Positions 1-6,780 of a stretch of DNA of 13,779 nucleotides are shown here, in pieces (positions within the stretch are counted from its first letter, which is position 1; every line of letters starts with the position of its first letter). The position numbers and the translations under genes are program-made. The notes under the pieces were generated by a model. The model made no database searches. It worked only from the letters and a program-made list of their open reading frames with translations, and had not been told where the DNA came from. The stretch covers positions 1 through 13,779 of the forward strand of contig DATIPA010000020.1 of the NCBI GenBank assembly GCA_035472475.1, in the 5' to 3' direction. This DNA is from JAFAXD01 sp035472475. GTDB lineage: Bacteria > Pseudomonadota > Alphaproteobacteria > Rhizobiales > Xanthobacteraceae.

Positions 1-25
1 GCGGAACCCAGCCTGGCAAAGAAAA

Positions 26-312
26 ATGGACGCGCCGCTAGTGCGCGCAGCGCTCGATCGCCTCTATCTGTTCGCCGGCTTTGCAGCCGGCGGCTTCATG
101 ATTCTCATCTTTGTTCTGATGATGGTGCTCTCGGCCGGGCGCCCGCTCGGCGTCAACGTTCCGGCCGGCGATGATCTGGTGGCCTGGAAAGACTCCAACA
201 TAGTCGCGCGCGCCTCGCTGCCATTTTCTTTTTGCTGTTACTGGCCGTGGCGATCATCACGGTGTTTCCAGACATGGTGATGGTGTTGCCCCGCATGGTT
301 TTTCCCGGCTAG
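26..312 (+). pseudogene. Remnant of TRAP permease genes: DctQ N-terminus joined to DctM C-terminus
   Basis: The first 54 or so codons from the ATG at 26 read like the start of a TRAP small permease (DctQ): a hydrophobic helix at about residues 14-36, then LGVNVPAGDDLVAW, which matches the end of the first helix and following loop of that family. DctQ is normally about 160-200 residues, but here the similarity stops near 187. After a short junction the sequence reads ASLPF in the same frame, then continues one frame over (from about 220) as IFFLLLLAVAIITVFPDMV, ending LPRMVFPG and TAG at 310-312. That is typical of the last helix and tail of the large permease DctM. Loss of one base in the T-rich run at 222-232 would explain the frame change. 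No clear ribosome binding site is seen before 26. I infer an internal deletion removing most of dctQ and dctM, leaving the receptor gene downstream without its permease here. Confidence 0.7.
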
Positions 313-360
313 AGCATGATCCCGAAAAGTGGCCACCGGTTTTCGGAAAAGATCATGCTC
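312..360. repeat. Palindromic intergenic repeat (GAGCATGATC family)
   Basis: The arms GAGCATGATC (312-321) and GATCATGCTC (351-360) are perfect reverse complements. Nested inside are CCGAAAA (322-328) and TTTTCGG (340-346). The transcript would fold into a strong hairpin, and seven A residues follow. It begins on the last base of the dctM-remnant stop codon. From memory, near-identical palindromes are scattered through Bradyrhizobium-like genomes as an intergenic repeat of unknown function; I could not search for copies. Confidence 0.8.
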
Positions 361-436
361 AAAAAAAGCCAGACCACGATCGCGAGATCATGATCTAGGC
401 GCAAACGCGATTTCAATCGCCTGGAAACGATCTAAG
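361..436. repeat. Second half of the palindromic repeat, upstream of the TRAP receptor gene
   Basis: This stretch has a perfect 12-base palindrome AGATCATGATCT (385-396) and then a hairpin in which AGGCG pairs with CGCCT around GCGATT-TC-AATCGC (about 396-422). It lies between the GAGCATGATC palindrome and the ribosome binding site of the receptor gene. It shares the GATCATG core with the first palindrome, so the two probably form one composite repeat. No separate promoter can be read with confidence. Confidence 0.45.
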
Positions 437-464
437 CTTGGCCCCAACCAATACGGAGGGGACC

Positions 465-1439
465 ATGCTTACGCGTTGCATCCTCACAGCTTTGACGGCC
501 GCGCTCATCGCCGCGTCCGCTCAAGCCCGGCAGGTTCGCTGGAACCTGCCCTCGGCCTATCCGAGTGACAATTTCCACAGCGAGAACCTGATTGCGTTCG
601 GCAACGACGTGGCGGCGGCGACCGGCGGCAAGCTGCAAATCATCGCCTATACGGGCGCCTCGCTGTTCAAGGCGCCGGAGATCAAGCGCGCGGTACAGAC
701 CGGGCAAGCGCACGCCGGCGAAATTCTGATCTCGCTGCACGAGAACGACGATCCGCTGTTCGGGATCGACGTGGTGCCGTTCCTGGCGACGAGCTTCGAT
801 GACGCGCGCAAGCTCTGGAAAGTGTCGCGGCCGGCGATCGAGAAGAAGCTCGCCGATCAGGGCTTGATCGTGCTCTACGCGGTGCCGTGGCTGCCGCAGG
901 GAATCTTCGTCAAGAAGGATCTCAATTCGATCGACGATCTCAAGGGCGCGAAGTGGCGCGCCGACAATCCTGGAACGGTGCGCATCGCCGAGTTGGTCGG
1001 CGCGCAGCCGGTCACCATCCAGGCGGCGGAGTTGCCGCAGGCGCTTGCCACCGGCGTAGTCAACGCCTTCATGACATCGTCGGCGACCGGCTACGACAGC
1101 AAAGCCTGGGAGACCATGTCGCACTACTACGACACGCAGGCGTGGCTTCCGAAGAACGTCGTCATCGCCAACAAGGCAGCGTTCGATAAGCTCGACAAGG
1201 CGACCCAGGACGCGGTGCTCAAGGCGGCCGCGCAGGCCGAGGAGCGCGGGTGGAAAATGGCGCGGGATAAGAACGCCTGGTATGTCGAGCAGCTCAAATC
1301 CCACGGGATGAAAGTCGCGCCACCGGGTGATGCGCTCAAGACCGGCCTCAAGGGCATCGGCGATCAGCTGACCGCCGATTGGGTCAAGCGCGCCGGCCCC
1401 GACGGGCAAGCGGTAATCGACGCCTATAGGAAGATGTGA
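465..1439 (+). CDS. TRAP transporter solute receptor (DctP family)
   Basis: A 324-residue periplasmic substrate-binding protein of the TRAP family. The ATG at 465 is chosen because GGAGGGG (455-461) precedes it and a short signal peptide follows directly (hydrophobic residues 6-20, likely cleavage after AQA near 21). The mature part has family features: the early LPSAYPSDNFHSENL segment, the GEILISLHENDDPLFGID region, and KWRADNPGTVRIAELVGAQP (residues 163-182), where Arg165 occupies the position of the family's carboxylate-binding arginine. PQALATGVVNAFMTS follows. TRAP receptors usually hand organic acids to a DctQ-DctM permease; the only permease sequence in the window is the decayed remnant upstream, so the receptor is orphaned locally and may be idle or use a permease elsewhere. 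The substrate cannot be told from sequence. Confidence 0.9.
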   Translation: MLTRCILTALTAALIAASAQARQVRWNLPSAYPSDNFHSENLIAFGNDVAAATGGKLQIIAYTGASLFKAPEIKRAVQTGQAHAGEILISLHENDDPLFGIDVVPFLATSFDDARKLWKVSRPAIEKKLADQGLIVLYAVPWLPQGIFVKKDLNSIDDLKGAKWRADNPGTVRIAELVGAQPVTIQAAELPQALATGVVNAFMTSSATGYDSKAWETMSHYYDTQAWLPKNVVIANKAAFDKLDKATQDAVLKAAAQAEERGWKMARDKNAWYVEQLKSHGMKVAPPGDALKTGLKGIGDQLTADWVKRAGPDGQAVIDAYRKM

Positions 1440-1484
1440 GGGATCGAGGTTGTGTAGTGAGCGTTTCAACAAGCACCGCGCTCA

Positions 1485-1545
1485 CCCCGTCATCCTGAGG
1501 CGCTCGATCGCTCTTGCGGTCGAGCCTCGAAGGACGACGGCCGAG
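1485..1545. repeat. REP-like imperfect palindrome, left copy
   Basis: The segment starts CCGTCATCCTGAGGCGCTCG and ends CGAGCCTCGAAGGACGACGG, two arms that pair imperfectly into a hairpin. Its reverse complement closely matches the repeat at 1908-1967, so the two copies face each other across the GIY-YIG gene. Just upstream, GTGAGCG (1457-1463) and CGCTCAC (1479-1485) can form a further small hairpin that may help end the receptor transcript; there is no T run. Nothing else is visible between 1440 and 1598. Confidence 0.7.
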
Positions 1546-1598
1546 ACCTCACCACGAATAACATCCAGACAAGCCTTGCTCGAATGAGTTGAAATCCC

Positions 1599-1904
1599 GT
1601 GGGCGCATTCGTCTACATCCTGCAGTGCGCGGACGGCTCCTACTATGTCGGCAACGCGACGGGCGACGACCTTGCGAAACGTATCGCCGAGCATCAGCTT
1701 GGCCGCTTCCAGGGCTACACATTCACCCGTCGGCCCGTGCGTTTGGTGTGGTCGGAACATTTCGACCGGTACACCGACGCCAATGCGGCAGAACGGCAAA
1801 TCAAGGGATGGAGCCGCGCGAAGAAAGAGGCCCTCATTCGCGGGGATTGGAACAGCGTACGTTTGCTGGCGAAGCGGAGGGCTGGTCGCCCTCGCGAGTT
1901 GTGA
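1599..1904 (+). CDS. GIY-YIG nuclease family protein
   Basis: A 101-residue protein that is almost entirely one GIY-YIG domain. The YIL of the first motif is at residues 6-8 and YYVG (16-19) stands for the second, with Arg28 and His32 in the LAKRIAEH helix and Glu65 in the AAERQIKGWSRAKKEAL helix as expected for metal-dependent phosphodiester cleavage. Stand-alone proteins of this size are common in bacteria, and most have no known role. The start is GTG at 1599: a stop in the same frame at 1590-1592 rules out a longer form, and the domain begins at once. No good Shine-Dalgarno sequence precedes it. The stop codon lies 4 bases before the right REP-like repeat, and the left repeat ends 54 bases before the start. 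The C-terminal tail is basic (KRRAGRPREL). Whether it acts in repair or in moving the flanking repeats is unknown. Confidence 0.85.
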   Translation: MGAFVYILQCADGSYYVGNATGDDLAKRIAEHQLGRFQGYTFTRRPVRLVWSEHFDRYTDANAAERQIKGWSRAKKEALIRGDWNSVRLLAKRRAGRPREL

Positions 1905-1907
1905 TGC

Positions 1908-1967
1908 TTCGGCCGTCGTCCTTCGAGGCTCGCCTGGCTTCGCCAGGCTCGCGCCTCAGGATGACGG
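1908..1967. repeat. REP-like imperfect palindrome, right copy (inverted)
   Basis: This reads CTTCGGCCGTCGTCCTTCGA, then GGCTCG, a loop containing its own palindrome AGCCTGGC-type arms (CGCCTGGCTTCGCCAGGC at about 1931-1948), and finally GCGCCTCAGGATGACGG. It is the inverted counterpart of the copy at 1485-1545; outer arms agree base for base over long stretches while the central loops differ. That pattern is typical of REP-type families, where stems are kept and loops vary. Confidence 0.7.
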
Positions 1968-2015
1968 TCGTTGTTTGTTGGTGAGGCGCGATTTGTCGCT
2001 TGAGGCCGGATCCCC

Positions 2016-2054
2016 AAAATTGGCGGGGGCCCGGCAGGTGTCCGCCGAGCCCCC
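2016..2054 (-). terminator. Intrinsic terminator of the RNase P RNA gene
   Basis: On the minus strand GGGGGCTCGGC (2054-2044) and GCCGGGCCCCC (2035-2025) form an 11-bp stem with one G-U pair and an 8-base loop. A short TTTT tract (2019-2016) follows four to five bases after the stem. It lies just beyond the 3' end of the RNase P RNA. The U tract is short, but stem strength and position make termination likely. Confidence 0.7.
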
Positions 2055-2059
2055 TTACG

Positions 2060-2470
2060 CATCAGCCGGCCTGTAAGCCGGGTTCTGTACGGCGCGGTTG
2101 CCCGCGCGTGACGACCATTCATCTGGGACGCCGGTTGCCCGGAGCCTCCAGCAACCTACCCGGACGGCCGGATCAGGACATCGATCCCGGTTCCCACGCT
2201 TGCGCGCAGACCCCGCGCCGCCCCTATTCGGTCTTGCTCCCGGTGGGGTTTACCGTGCCGTTGCCGTTGCCGGCAACGCGGTGCGCTCTTACCGCACCTT
2301 TTCACCCTTGCCGCGGCAAAACGCAACGCACCGCGGCGGTCTTAGTCTCTGTGGCACTGTCCCTAAGCTTGCGCCCGCCGGACGTTATCCGGCACCGCAT
2401 GTCCATGGAGCCCGGACTTTCCTCCCGCATCGCCTTTCGGCATTGATACGAGCGGCCGTCCGGCCGACTG
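2060..2470 (-). ncRNA. rnpB: RNase P RNA, catalytic subunit
   Basis: The bacterial type A RNase P RNA, the ribozyme that removes 5' leaders from pre-tRNAs, is encoded on the minus strand. The 5' conserved region GGAGGAAAGTCCGGGCTCCA lies at 2425-2406, the mid-molecule AGTGCCACAGAGACTAAGAC block near 2359-2340, and the 3' signature ACAGAACCCGGCTTACAGGC near 2089-2070. Helix P1 can be drawn between GTCGGCCGG (2468-2460) and CCGGCTGAT (2069-2061), 9 bp including G-U pairs, which sets the ends at about 2470 and 2060. The size, about 410 nt, suits an alphaproteobacterial RNA. Exact ends are approximate by a few bases. Reading frames in this stretch have no protein features and are not genes. Confidence 0.95.
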
Positions 2471-2478
2471 ACCTCCAA

Positions 2479-2507
2479 GAGATGGCGTTTGGAGCAAGCG
2501 GGGTCAA
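2479..2507 (-). promoter_or_regulatory. Probable sigma-70 promoter of rnpB
   Basis: On the minus strand TTGACC (2507-2502) matches a -35 box. A 17-base spacer leads to CATCTC (2484-2479) in the -10 position, a weak match. The predicted RNA start at about 2470 is 8-9 bases further on. Position and spacing support the call more than the -10 sequence does. It lies in the short gap after the amidase stop codon. Confidence 0.5.
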
Positions 2508-2523
2508 GCGTTTAGGAAGCTGC

Positions 2524-3282
2524 TTATGCCGCTAAGGCGCGTGCTGCCAACAGCCGCTTGAGGGTCTCGTAAGTCGAGTAGTCCACGATGCCGTCGACAC
2601 GCGCCGGCCGGAAGTGGCGCTGGAACGCGATCACGACCTCCTTGGTGGACTGATCATAGGTTCCGGTTGGGGTGAGGCCGTAGCCGAACTCGCCGAACTC
2701 GTTCTGCAGCCGGCTCACGATCTCGCTGTGGTCGCCGGGATCGAGTTCGGGGCCGGGCATGATCTCGGTTGGCTCGACCCAGATGCCGATGCCGGCATCG
2801 GCCAGCTGCTGCCAGGGAAATTTCTCACCCGGGTCGGGCTTACGTGCAGGCGCCACGTCGGAATGCGCGAGAACGCGCGCCCCAGCGATGCCCCGCCGCA
2901 GGATCAGGTCGCGACATAGCGCAATGACCGCGGCGATCTGGGCGTCGGGAAAGTCCGGGTAACCGAGATCGTGCCCCGGATTTGCGATTTCAATGCCAAT
3001 CGATCGCGCGTTGATGTCGGTGGCGCCTTCCCACGAGGACACGCCGGCGTGCCAGGCACGTTCAGCTTCCGGGACAAGCTGGCAGATCTCGCCGTCCTCC
3101 AGCACCACGTAATGGGACGAGACGCGGGCGGCTGGATCGCACAGTCGCTTGAGGGCGGCGTCCGTGGATCGCATGCCGGTGTAATGCAGCACGACCATGT
3201 CAATGCTGCGTCCGCGTGCGTCGTGGTTGGGGGACACAAGTACGCGGCGAACGAAGGCTGAGTCGGACGAAAGGTTCGGCAT
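2524..3282 (-). CDS. N-acetylmuramoyl-L-alanine amidase (AmpD/AmiD type) with peptidoglycan-binding domain
   Basis: A 252-residue zinc amidase (Amidase_2) that cuts the bond between N-acetylmuramic (or anhydro-muramic) acid and the stem peptide in wall recycling. Residues match AmpD chemistry: His33 (VLHYTG), His140 and Asp150 (HSDVAPARKPDPG) as zinc ligands, Glu98 (SIGIEI) and Lys148 as catalytic residues, with the His-Asp spacing of 10 as in AmpD. Residues 185-245 are a PG_binding_1 domain (RLQNEFGEFGYG, ending DGIVDYSTYETLKRLL). I chose the ATG at 3282 because family similarity begins there; an upstream ATG at 3324 in the same frame would add 14 unconserved residues, and neither has a strong ribosome binding site. 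No signal peptide or lipobox is seen, so a cytoplasmic recycling role is likelier than an outer-membrane AmiD role. Loss of such enzymes elsewhere can raise beta-lactamase expression; no such gene is present here. Confidence 0.9.
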   Translation of the reverse strand: MPNLSSDSAFVRRVLVSPNHDARGRSIDMVVLHYTGMRSTDAALKRLCDPAARVSSHYVVLEDGEICQLVPEAERAWHAGVSSWEGATDINARSIGIEIANPGHDLGYPDFPDAQIAAVIALCRDLILRRGIAGARVLAHSDVAPARKPDPGEKFPWQQLADAGIGIWVEPTEIMPGPELDPGDHSEIVSRLQNEFGEFGYGLTPTGTYDQSTKEVVIAFQRHFRPARVDGIVDYSTYETLKRLLAARALAA

Positions 3283-3435
3283 GGCTTCAAGATAGCAATT
3301 CTGGCGGTAGGCGCGAGCCGCCATGCCATGGCGTAGCGCGGATCGCCAGCGGGGAGAGGTAGCGCATAGTCACACGCCTGCAACATAACAGGGGTCTTTG
3401 CGGAGAGAGCAATTGTCTGTTTCGGGGAGGTAGTT

Positions 3436-5052
3436 ATGACCGATCTCGCCGCGCACATCCCGGTTGGTACCCCCGCCGCCACGCGCCCCAAGCTCGATGG
3501 ACCCAGCAATATCGTCAGCATCATCGCGTTCTTCGGCATCGTCGGAACGGCGCTGTTGTTCATCGCCTATAGCTTGTACGTCGACGTCGACGACAGCGGC
3601 ACCCAGACCAAGACGTTCCTGCCCTATCTGTTGCTGTTCATTGCGCTGCTGATTGCGCTTGGCTTCGAGTTCGTCAACGGCTTTCATGACACCGCCAATG
3701 CCGTCGCGACCGTGATCTACACCCACACCTTGCCGGCGAATGCCGCGGTCGTGTGGTCGGGCTTTTTCAATTTCCTGGGCGTTGTGCTGTCGTCCGGCGC
3801 GGTCGCCTTCAGCATCGTGTCGCTGCTGCCGGTCGAGCTCATTCTCCAGGTCGGGAGCGCCGCCGGCTTCGCAATGGTGTTCGCGTTGCTGATCGCGGCG
3901 ATCATCTGGAACCTTGGAACCTGGTATCTCGGCCTCCCGGCCTCGAGCTCGCACACGTTGATCGGCTCGATCATCGGGGTCGGCGTCGCCAATGCAATGA
4001 TGCACGGCCAGGACGGCACCTCCGGGGTCGACTGGAGCAAAGCCACCGAGATCGGCTACGCGCTGCTGCTGTCGCCGCTGATCGGCTTCGTTGCCGCGGC
4101 GGTTCTGCTGCTCGTGCTGAAGTTCGTTGTCCGCAACCCGGCGCTCTATCAGGCCCCGAAGGGCGACACGCCCCCGCCGTGGTGGATCCGCGGAATTCTG
4201 GTTCTCACCTGCACCGGCGTCTCGTTCGCCCACGGCTCGAACGACGGACAGAAGGGCATGGGCCTGATCATGCTGATCCTGATCGGCACGGTCCCGACGG
4301 CCTATGCGCTCAACCGCGCCATGCCGGCTTCCCAGATCGAGATGTTCCGCACGACGTCGGGCGCCGCGGCGGCGATCATCAAGCGGAAGGCCGAGGGTTA
4401 CAACGTGTTGGGTGACCCGCGTCCGGCGGTCACCCAGTTTGTGTCGAGCCGCAAGATCAACGAAGGGACCTATCCGTCGCTGGCAGTACTGGTCCAGGAC
4501 ATCGCCAAACAGGTCAACGAGTACGGCTCCCTCGCCAAGGTTCCGGCGGCCGCCGTCGGTAACACCCGCAACGACATCTATCTCGCTTCGGAGGCGTTGC
4601 GCTTCCTCATGAAGGACAAGGAAAACGACCTGACCAAGGAAGAGGTTGCCACGCTGACCGCCTACAAGCGATTGCTCGACGAGGCGACCAAGTTCATTCC
4701 GCTCTGGGTCAAAGTTGCGGTGGCGATCGCGCTCGGGCTCGGCACCATGGTCGGCTGGAAACGCATCGTCATCACGGTCGGCGAAAAGATCGGCAAGACA
4801 CACCTGACCTATGCGCAAGGCGCCTCCGCGGAACTTGTGGCCATGGGCACGATCGGGCTCGCCGACATGTACGGCCTTCCGGTGTCGACCACCCACGTGC
4901 TGTCGTCCGGCGTCGCCGGGACGATGATGGCGAACGGCTCGGGGCTGCAGTGGTCGACGGTGCGCAACCTTGCGATGGCGTGGGTGCTGACGCTGCCCGC
5001 GGCGATCATGCTGTCGGCGACGCTGTACGTCCTGTTCGTCAACATATTCTGA
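3436..5052 (+). CDS. Inorganic phosphate transporter, PiT family
   Basis: A 538-residue membrane protein of the PiT family, which brings in phosphate (often as a metal-phosphate complex) using the ion gradient. The two inverted PiT halves are visible: FEFVNGFHDTANAVATVIYT (residues 78-96) with SSSHTLIGSIIGVGVAN (170-186) in the first, and FAHGSNDGQKGMGLIM (264-279) with AELVAMGTIGLADMYGLPVSTTHVLSSGVAG (465-495) in the second. About ten hydrophobic segments can be seen, including one at 25-48 before the first motif. Between the halves, residues 295-420 form a long charged, probably cytoplasmic region. GGGGAGG (3424-3430) precedes the ATG. It is longer than the simplest PiT proteins because of the N-terminal helix and central region. 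A CBS-domain gene follows 24 bases later. No convincing Pho box was found upstream. Confidence 0.92.
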   Translation: MTDLAAHIPVGTPAATRPKLDGPSNIVSIIAFFGIVGTALLFIAYSLYVDVDDSGTQTKTFLPYLLLFIALLIALGFEFVNGFHDTANAVATVIYTHTLPANAAVVWSGFFNFLGVVLSSGAVAFSIVSLLPVELILQVGSAAGFAMVFALLIAAIIWNLGTWYLGLPASSSHTLIGSIIGVGVANAMMHGQDGTSGVDWSKATEIGYALLLSPLIGFVAAAVLLLVLKFVVRNPALYQAPKGDTPPPWWIRGILVLTCTGVSFAHGSNDGQKGMGLIMLILIGTVPTAYALNRAMPASQIEMFRTTSGAAAAIIKRKAEGYNVLGDPRPAVTQFVSSRKINEGTYPSLAVLVQDIAKQVNEYGSLAKVPAAAVGNTRNDIYLASEALRFLMKDKENDLTKEEVATLTAYKRLLDEATKFIPLWVKVAVAIALGLGTMVGWKRIVITVGEKIGKTHLTYAQGASAELVAMGTIGLADMYGLPVSTTHVLSSGVAGTMMANGSGLQWSTVRNLAMAWVLTLPAAIMLSATLYVLFVNIF

Positions 5053-5076
5053 TCTGACTGCGTGGAGAAAGAAGCC

Positions 5077-5751
5077 ATGCGAGCAATGGATGTCATGGTG
5101 CGGGACGTGGTCACCGCGAGCCCGGATGAGGACGTGGATCAGGTCGTCGAGCTTCTGGCCAAGCACGATGCCAGCACGCTGCCGGTAGTCGACGCGGACG
5201 GCAATGTGGTTGGCATGATCGGCGACCTCGATCTGATGCGACGGCCGGAGATCGGCACCGAGAAGCATCACCCATGGTGGATGGAGGCCATGACTCCCGC
5301 CAGCAAACTGGCGGGAGAGTTCGCCAAGTCGCATGGCCGGCGCGTCAGCGAGGTCATGTCCACCCAAGTCATTTCGGCGAGCGAGGATACGCCGCTCGGC
5401 GACATTGCCAATCTTCTGGAGAAACATCGCATCAAGCGCGTACCGATCCTGCGGGACGGCAAGCTGGTCGGGATGGTCAGCCGTTCCAACCTCATCCAGG
5501 CGCTCGCCTCCTCGCACGGCCGGCCGCACGACGCGGCTGAATCCGATCGCGACATCCGCTCGATCCTGCTGACCCATTTGGGCGAACAGGACTGGACCGA
5601 CTTCGGCTCGCGCAACGTCATTGTGACGGATGGCGTCGTCCACCTGTGGGGGCTGGTCGGCTCGGAAGAGGAGCGCAAGGCGCTGACCGCGCTCGCCGAA
5701 GGGGTGCCGGGCGTCGTCGGCGTGTCGGATGAGATGATCCCGGCGTACTAG
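5077..5751 (+). CDS. CBS-pair and BON domain protein
   Basis: A 224-residue soluble protein with two CBS domains (residues 5-55, MDVMVRDVVTASPDEDVDQV to VGMIGDLDLMRR; 91-145, SEVMSTQVISASEDTPLGDI to VGMVSRSNLIQAL) and a C-terminal BON domain (157-222, SILLTHLGEQDW to GVPGVVGVSDEMIP). CBS pairs usually bind adenine nucleotides and report energy state; BON domains are associated with membranes or polymers. I chose ATG 5077 because GGAGAAAG (5064-5071) is well spaced before it; a GTG at 5062 is in frame but overlaps that site. The 24-base gap to the phosphate transporter suggests co-transcription, so it may regulate that transporter; this is inference. A tryptophan-containing linker (HHPWWMEAM, 64-72) and a perfect hairpin at 5294-5317 sit between the CBS domains. 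The stop is only 15 bases from the convergent receptor gene. Confidence 0.88.
   Translation: MRAMDVMVRDVVTASPDEDVDQVVELLAKHDASTLPVVDADGNVVGMIGDLDLMRRPEIGTEKHHPWWMEAMTPASKLAGEFAKSHGRRVSEVMSTQVISASEDTPLGDIANLLEKHRIKRVPILRDGKLVGMVSRSNLIQALASSHGRPHDAAESDRDIRSILLTHLGEQDWTDFGSRNVIVTDGVVHLWGLVGSEEERKALTALAEGVPGVVGVSDEMIPAY
5294..5317. repeat. Perfect 10-bp inverted repeat inside the CBS gene
   Basis: CTCCCGCCAG (5294-5303), the loop CAAA, and CTGGCGGGAG (5308-5317) form a perfect stem. It falls within the linker between the two CBS domains (codons for TPASKLAGEF). No T run follows, so a normal intrinsic terminator is unlikely. The hairpin may slow translation between domains or be chance. Confidence 0.75.
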
Positions 5752-5766
5752 GGCCGATTTGGGCCG

Positions 5767-6744
5767 TTATTCGCCGGCGAGGCCGAGCTCCTTGATCACC
5801 TGCTGATACTTGCGGCTTTCGGCGCGTACGAACGCGGTGAACTGATCGACCGACATTGGGTTGATCTCGGCGCCGGCCTCTACCAGTTTTTCATTGATCT
5901 CCGGCTGCACGAGCAGCGTATTGATTGCGCTGTTGAGCCGCGCAACGACATCAATTGGGGTCTTCGCTGGCGCGAAGAAGCCGACCCACAGCGTGAAATC
6001 GAAATCCTTGAGCGGACTCGCCTCGGCGACGGTCGGAACATCCGGGGCGATCGCCGAGCGCTTGGCCGAGGACACCGCCAGAACCTTCAGCAAGCCGGAT
6101 TTCATAAGCGGAACGACCGCCGGCATGCCCGGGAAATAAAGGTCGACGTGGCCCCCGATGAGATCGTTGAGCGCCGGCGCGGCGCCCTTGTAAGGAACGT
6201 GCGTCAGATTGGCCGGGATCTTGGCCTTGAGCACTTCGCCCGCGAAGTAGCCTGGCGTTCCGGCGCCTGCCGACGCAAAGGTGAGCTTGGCCGTCCGCAA
6301 CGCTGTCGCGAACTCGGCCATGGTGGAGTACGGCGTGCGCGCCGGCACGACCAGTGCAAGCGGAACCACGCCGGCGAGCGCGACCGGTTGCAGATCCTTG
6401 TCGGCGTCGTAGCCCGGATCCTTCATGAAATACTGATTGATCGCGATTTCGCCGGTCTGCCCGACCAGCAGGGTGTGGCCGTCGGGCGACGCGGCGGCGA
6501 CGCCGCGTGACGCGATTGCACCGCTAGCGCCGGCGCGATTTTCGACCACGACGTTTTGACCGAGTGCGGCCCCGAGCCGGTCGGCAAGGATTCTGGCCAC
6601 GACATCGCCGGTGCCGCCGGCCGCGTACGCCACAATGAGGCGGGTGGTCTGGCTTTGCGGCGCCTGCGCCGCGGCCGGACGCGCAACAAGCGCAACGGCA
6701 GACGCCAACGCCATCGCGGCGATGCCCAAAGCCATCCTGATCAT
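5767..6744 (-). CDS. Bug/TctC-type periplasmic solute receptor
   Basis: A 325-residue tripartite tricarboxylate transporter receptor (Bug family), which binds organic acids or small amides in the periplasm. Residues 1-27 are a signal peptide (hydrophobic core LGIAAMALASAVALVA, cleavage near PAAAQA). Family motifs follow: RLIVAYAAGGTGDVVARILA (about 35-54), VVENRAGASGAIA (66-78), SPDGHTLLVG, THVPYKGAAPALNDLIGGHVD, and DVPTVAEASPLKDF. GGGAGG (6757-6752) lies well placed before the ATG at 6744. It is the last gene of the minus-strand run, 36 bases after the amidohydrolase remnant. No TctA/TctB membrane subunits are in the window, which is usual for Bug proteins. Ligand unknown; neighbouring dehydrogenase and amidohydrolase suggest an organic acid. 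Confidence 0.92.
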   Translation of the reverse strand: MIRMALGIAAMALASAVALVARPAAAQAPQSQTTRLIVAYAAGGTGDVVARILADRLGAALGQNVVVENRAGASGAIASRGVAAASPDGHTLLVGQTGEIAINQYFMKDPGYDADKDLQPVALAGVVPLALVVPARTPYSTMAEFATALRTAKLTFASAGAGTPGYFAGEVLKAKIPANLTHVPYKGAAPALNDLIGGHVDLYFPGMPAVVPLMKSGLLKVLAVSSAKRSAIAPDVPTVAEASPLKDFDFTLWVGFFAPAKTPIDVVARLNSAINTLLVQPEINEKLVEAGAEINPMSVDQFTAFVRAESRKYQQVIKELGLAGE

Positions 6745-6780
6745 GCGTTGCCTCCCGGTCTTACCGATATCCTACAGTCT

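Noticed and set aside
432..1472. A long minus-strand open frame opposite the TRAP receptor
   Set aside because: The composition is arginine- and leucine-rich without motifs, and the plus-strand gene has a signal peptide, ribosome binding site and family features.
2000..2535. Overlapping open frames on the plus strand through the RNase P region
   Set aside because: The conserved RNase P RNA sequence and P1 pairing explain this stretch; the frames lack protein features.
3283..3435. A Pho box before the phosphate transporter
   Set aside because: No paired CTGTCAT-like 7-base repeats with 4-base spacing were found; CCTG/CAGG symmetry at about 3377-3392 is too short.
3370..5643. A very long open frame on the minus strand opposite the phosphate transporter and CBS genes
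   Set aside because: It is Arg/Asp/His-rich with no domain pattern, runs across two genes with clear families, and is explained by high GC at third codon positions.
5741..5785. A bidirectional terminator between the convergent CBS and Bug genes
   Set aside because: CCGGCG and CGCCGG could pair, but the loop is over 25 bases and there is no T run; GGGCC occurs only as a direct repeat.
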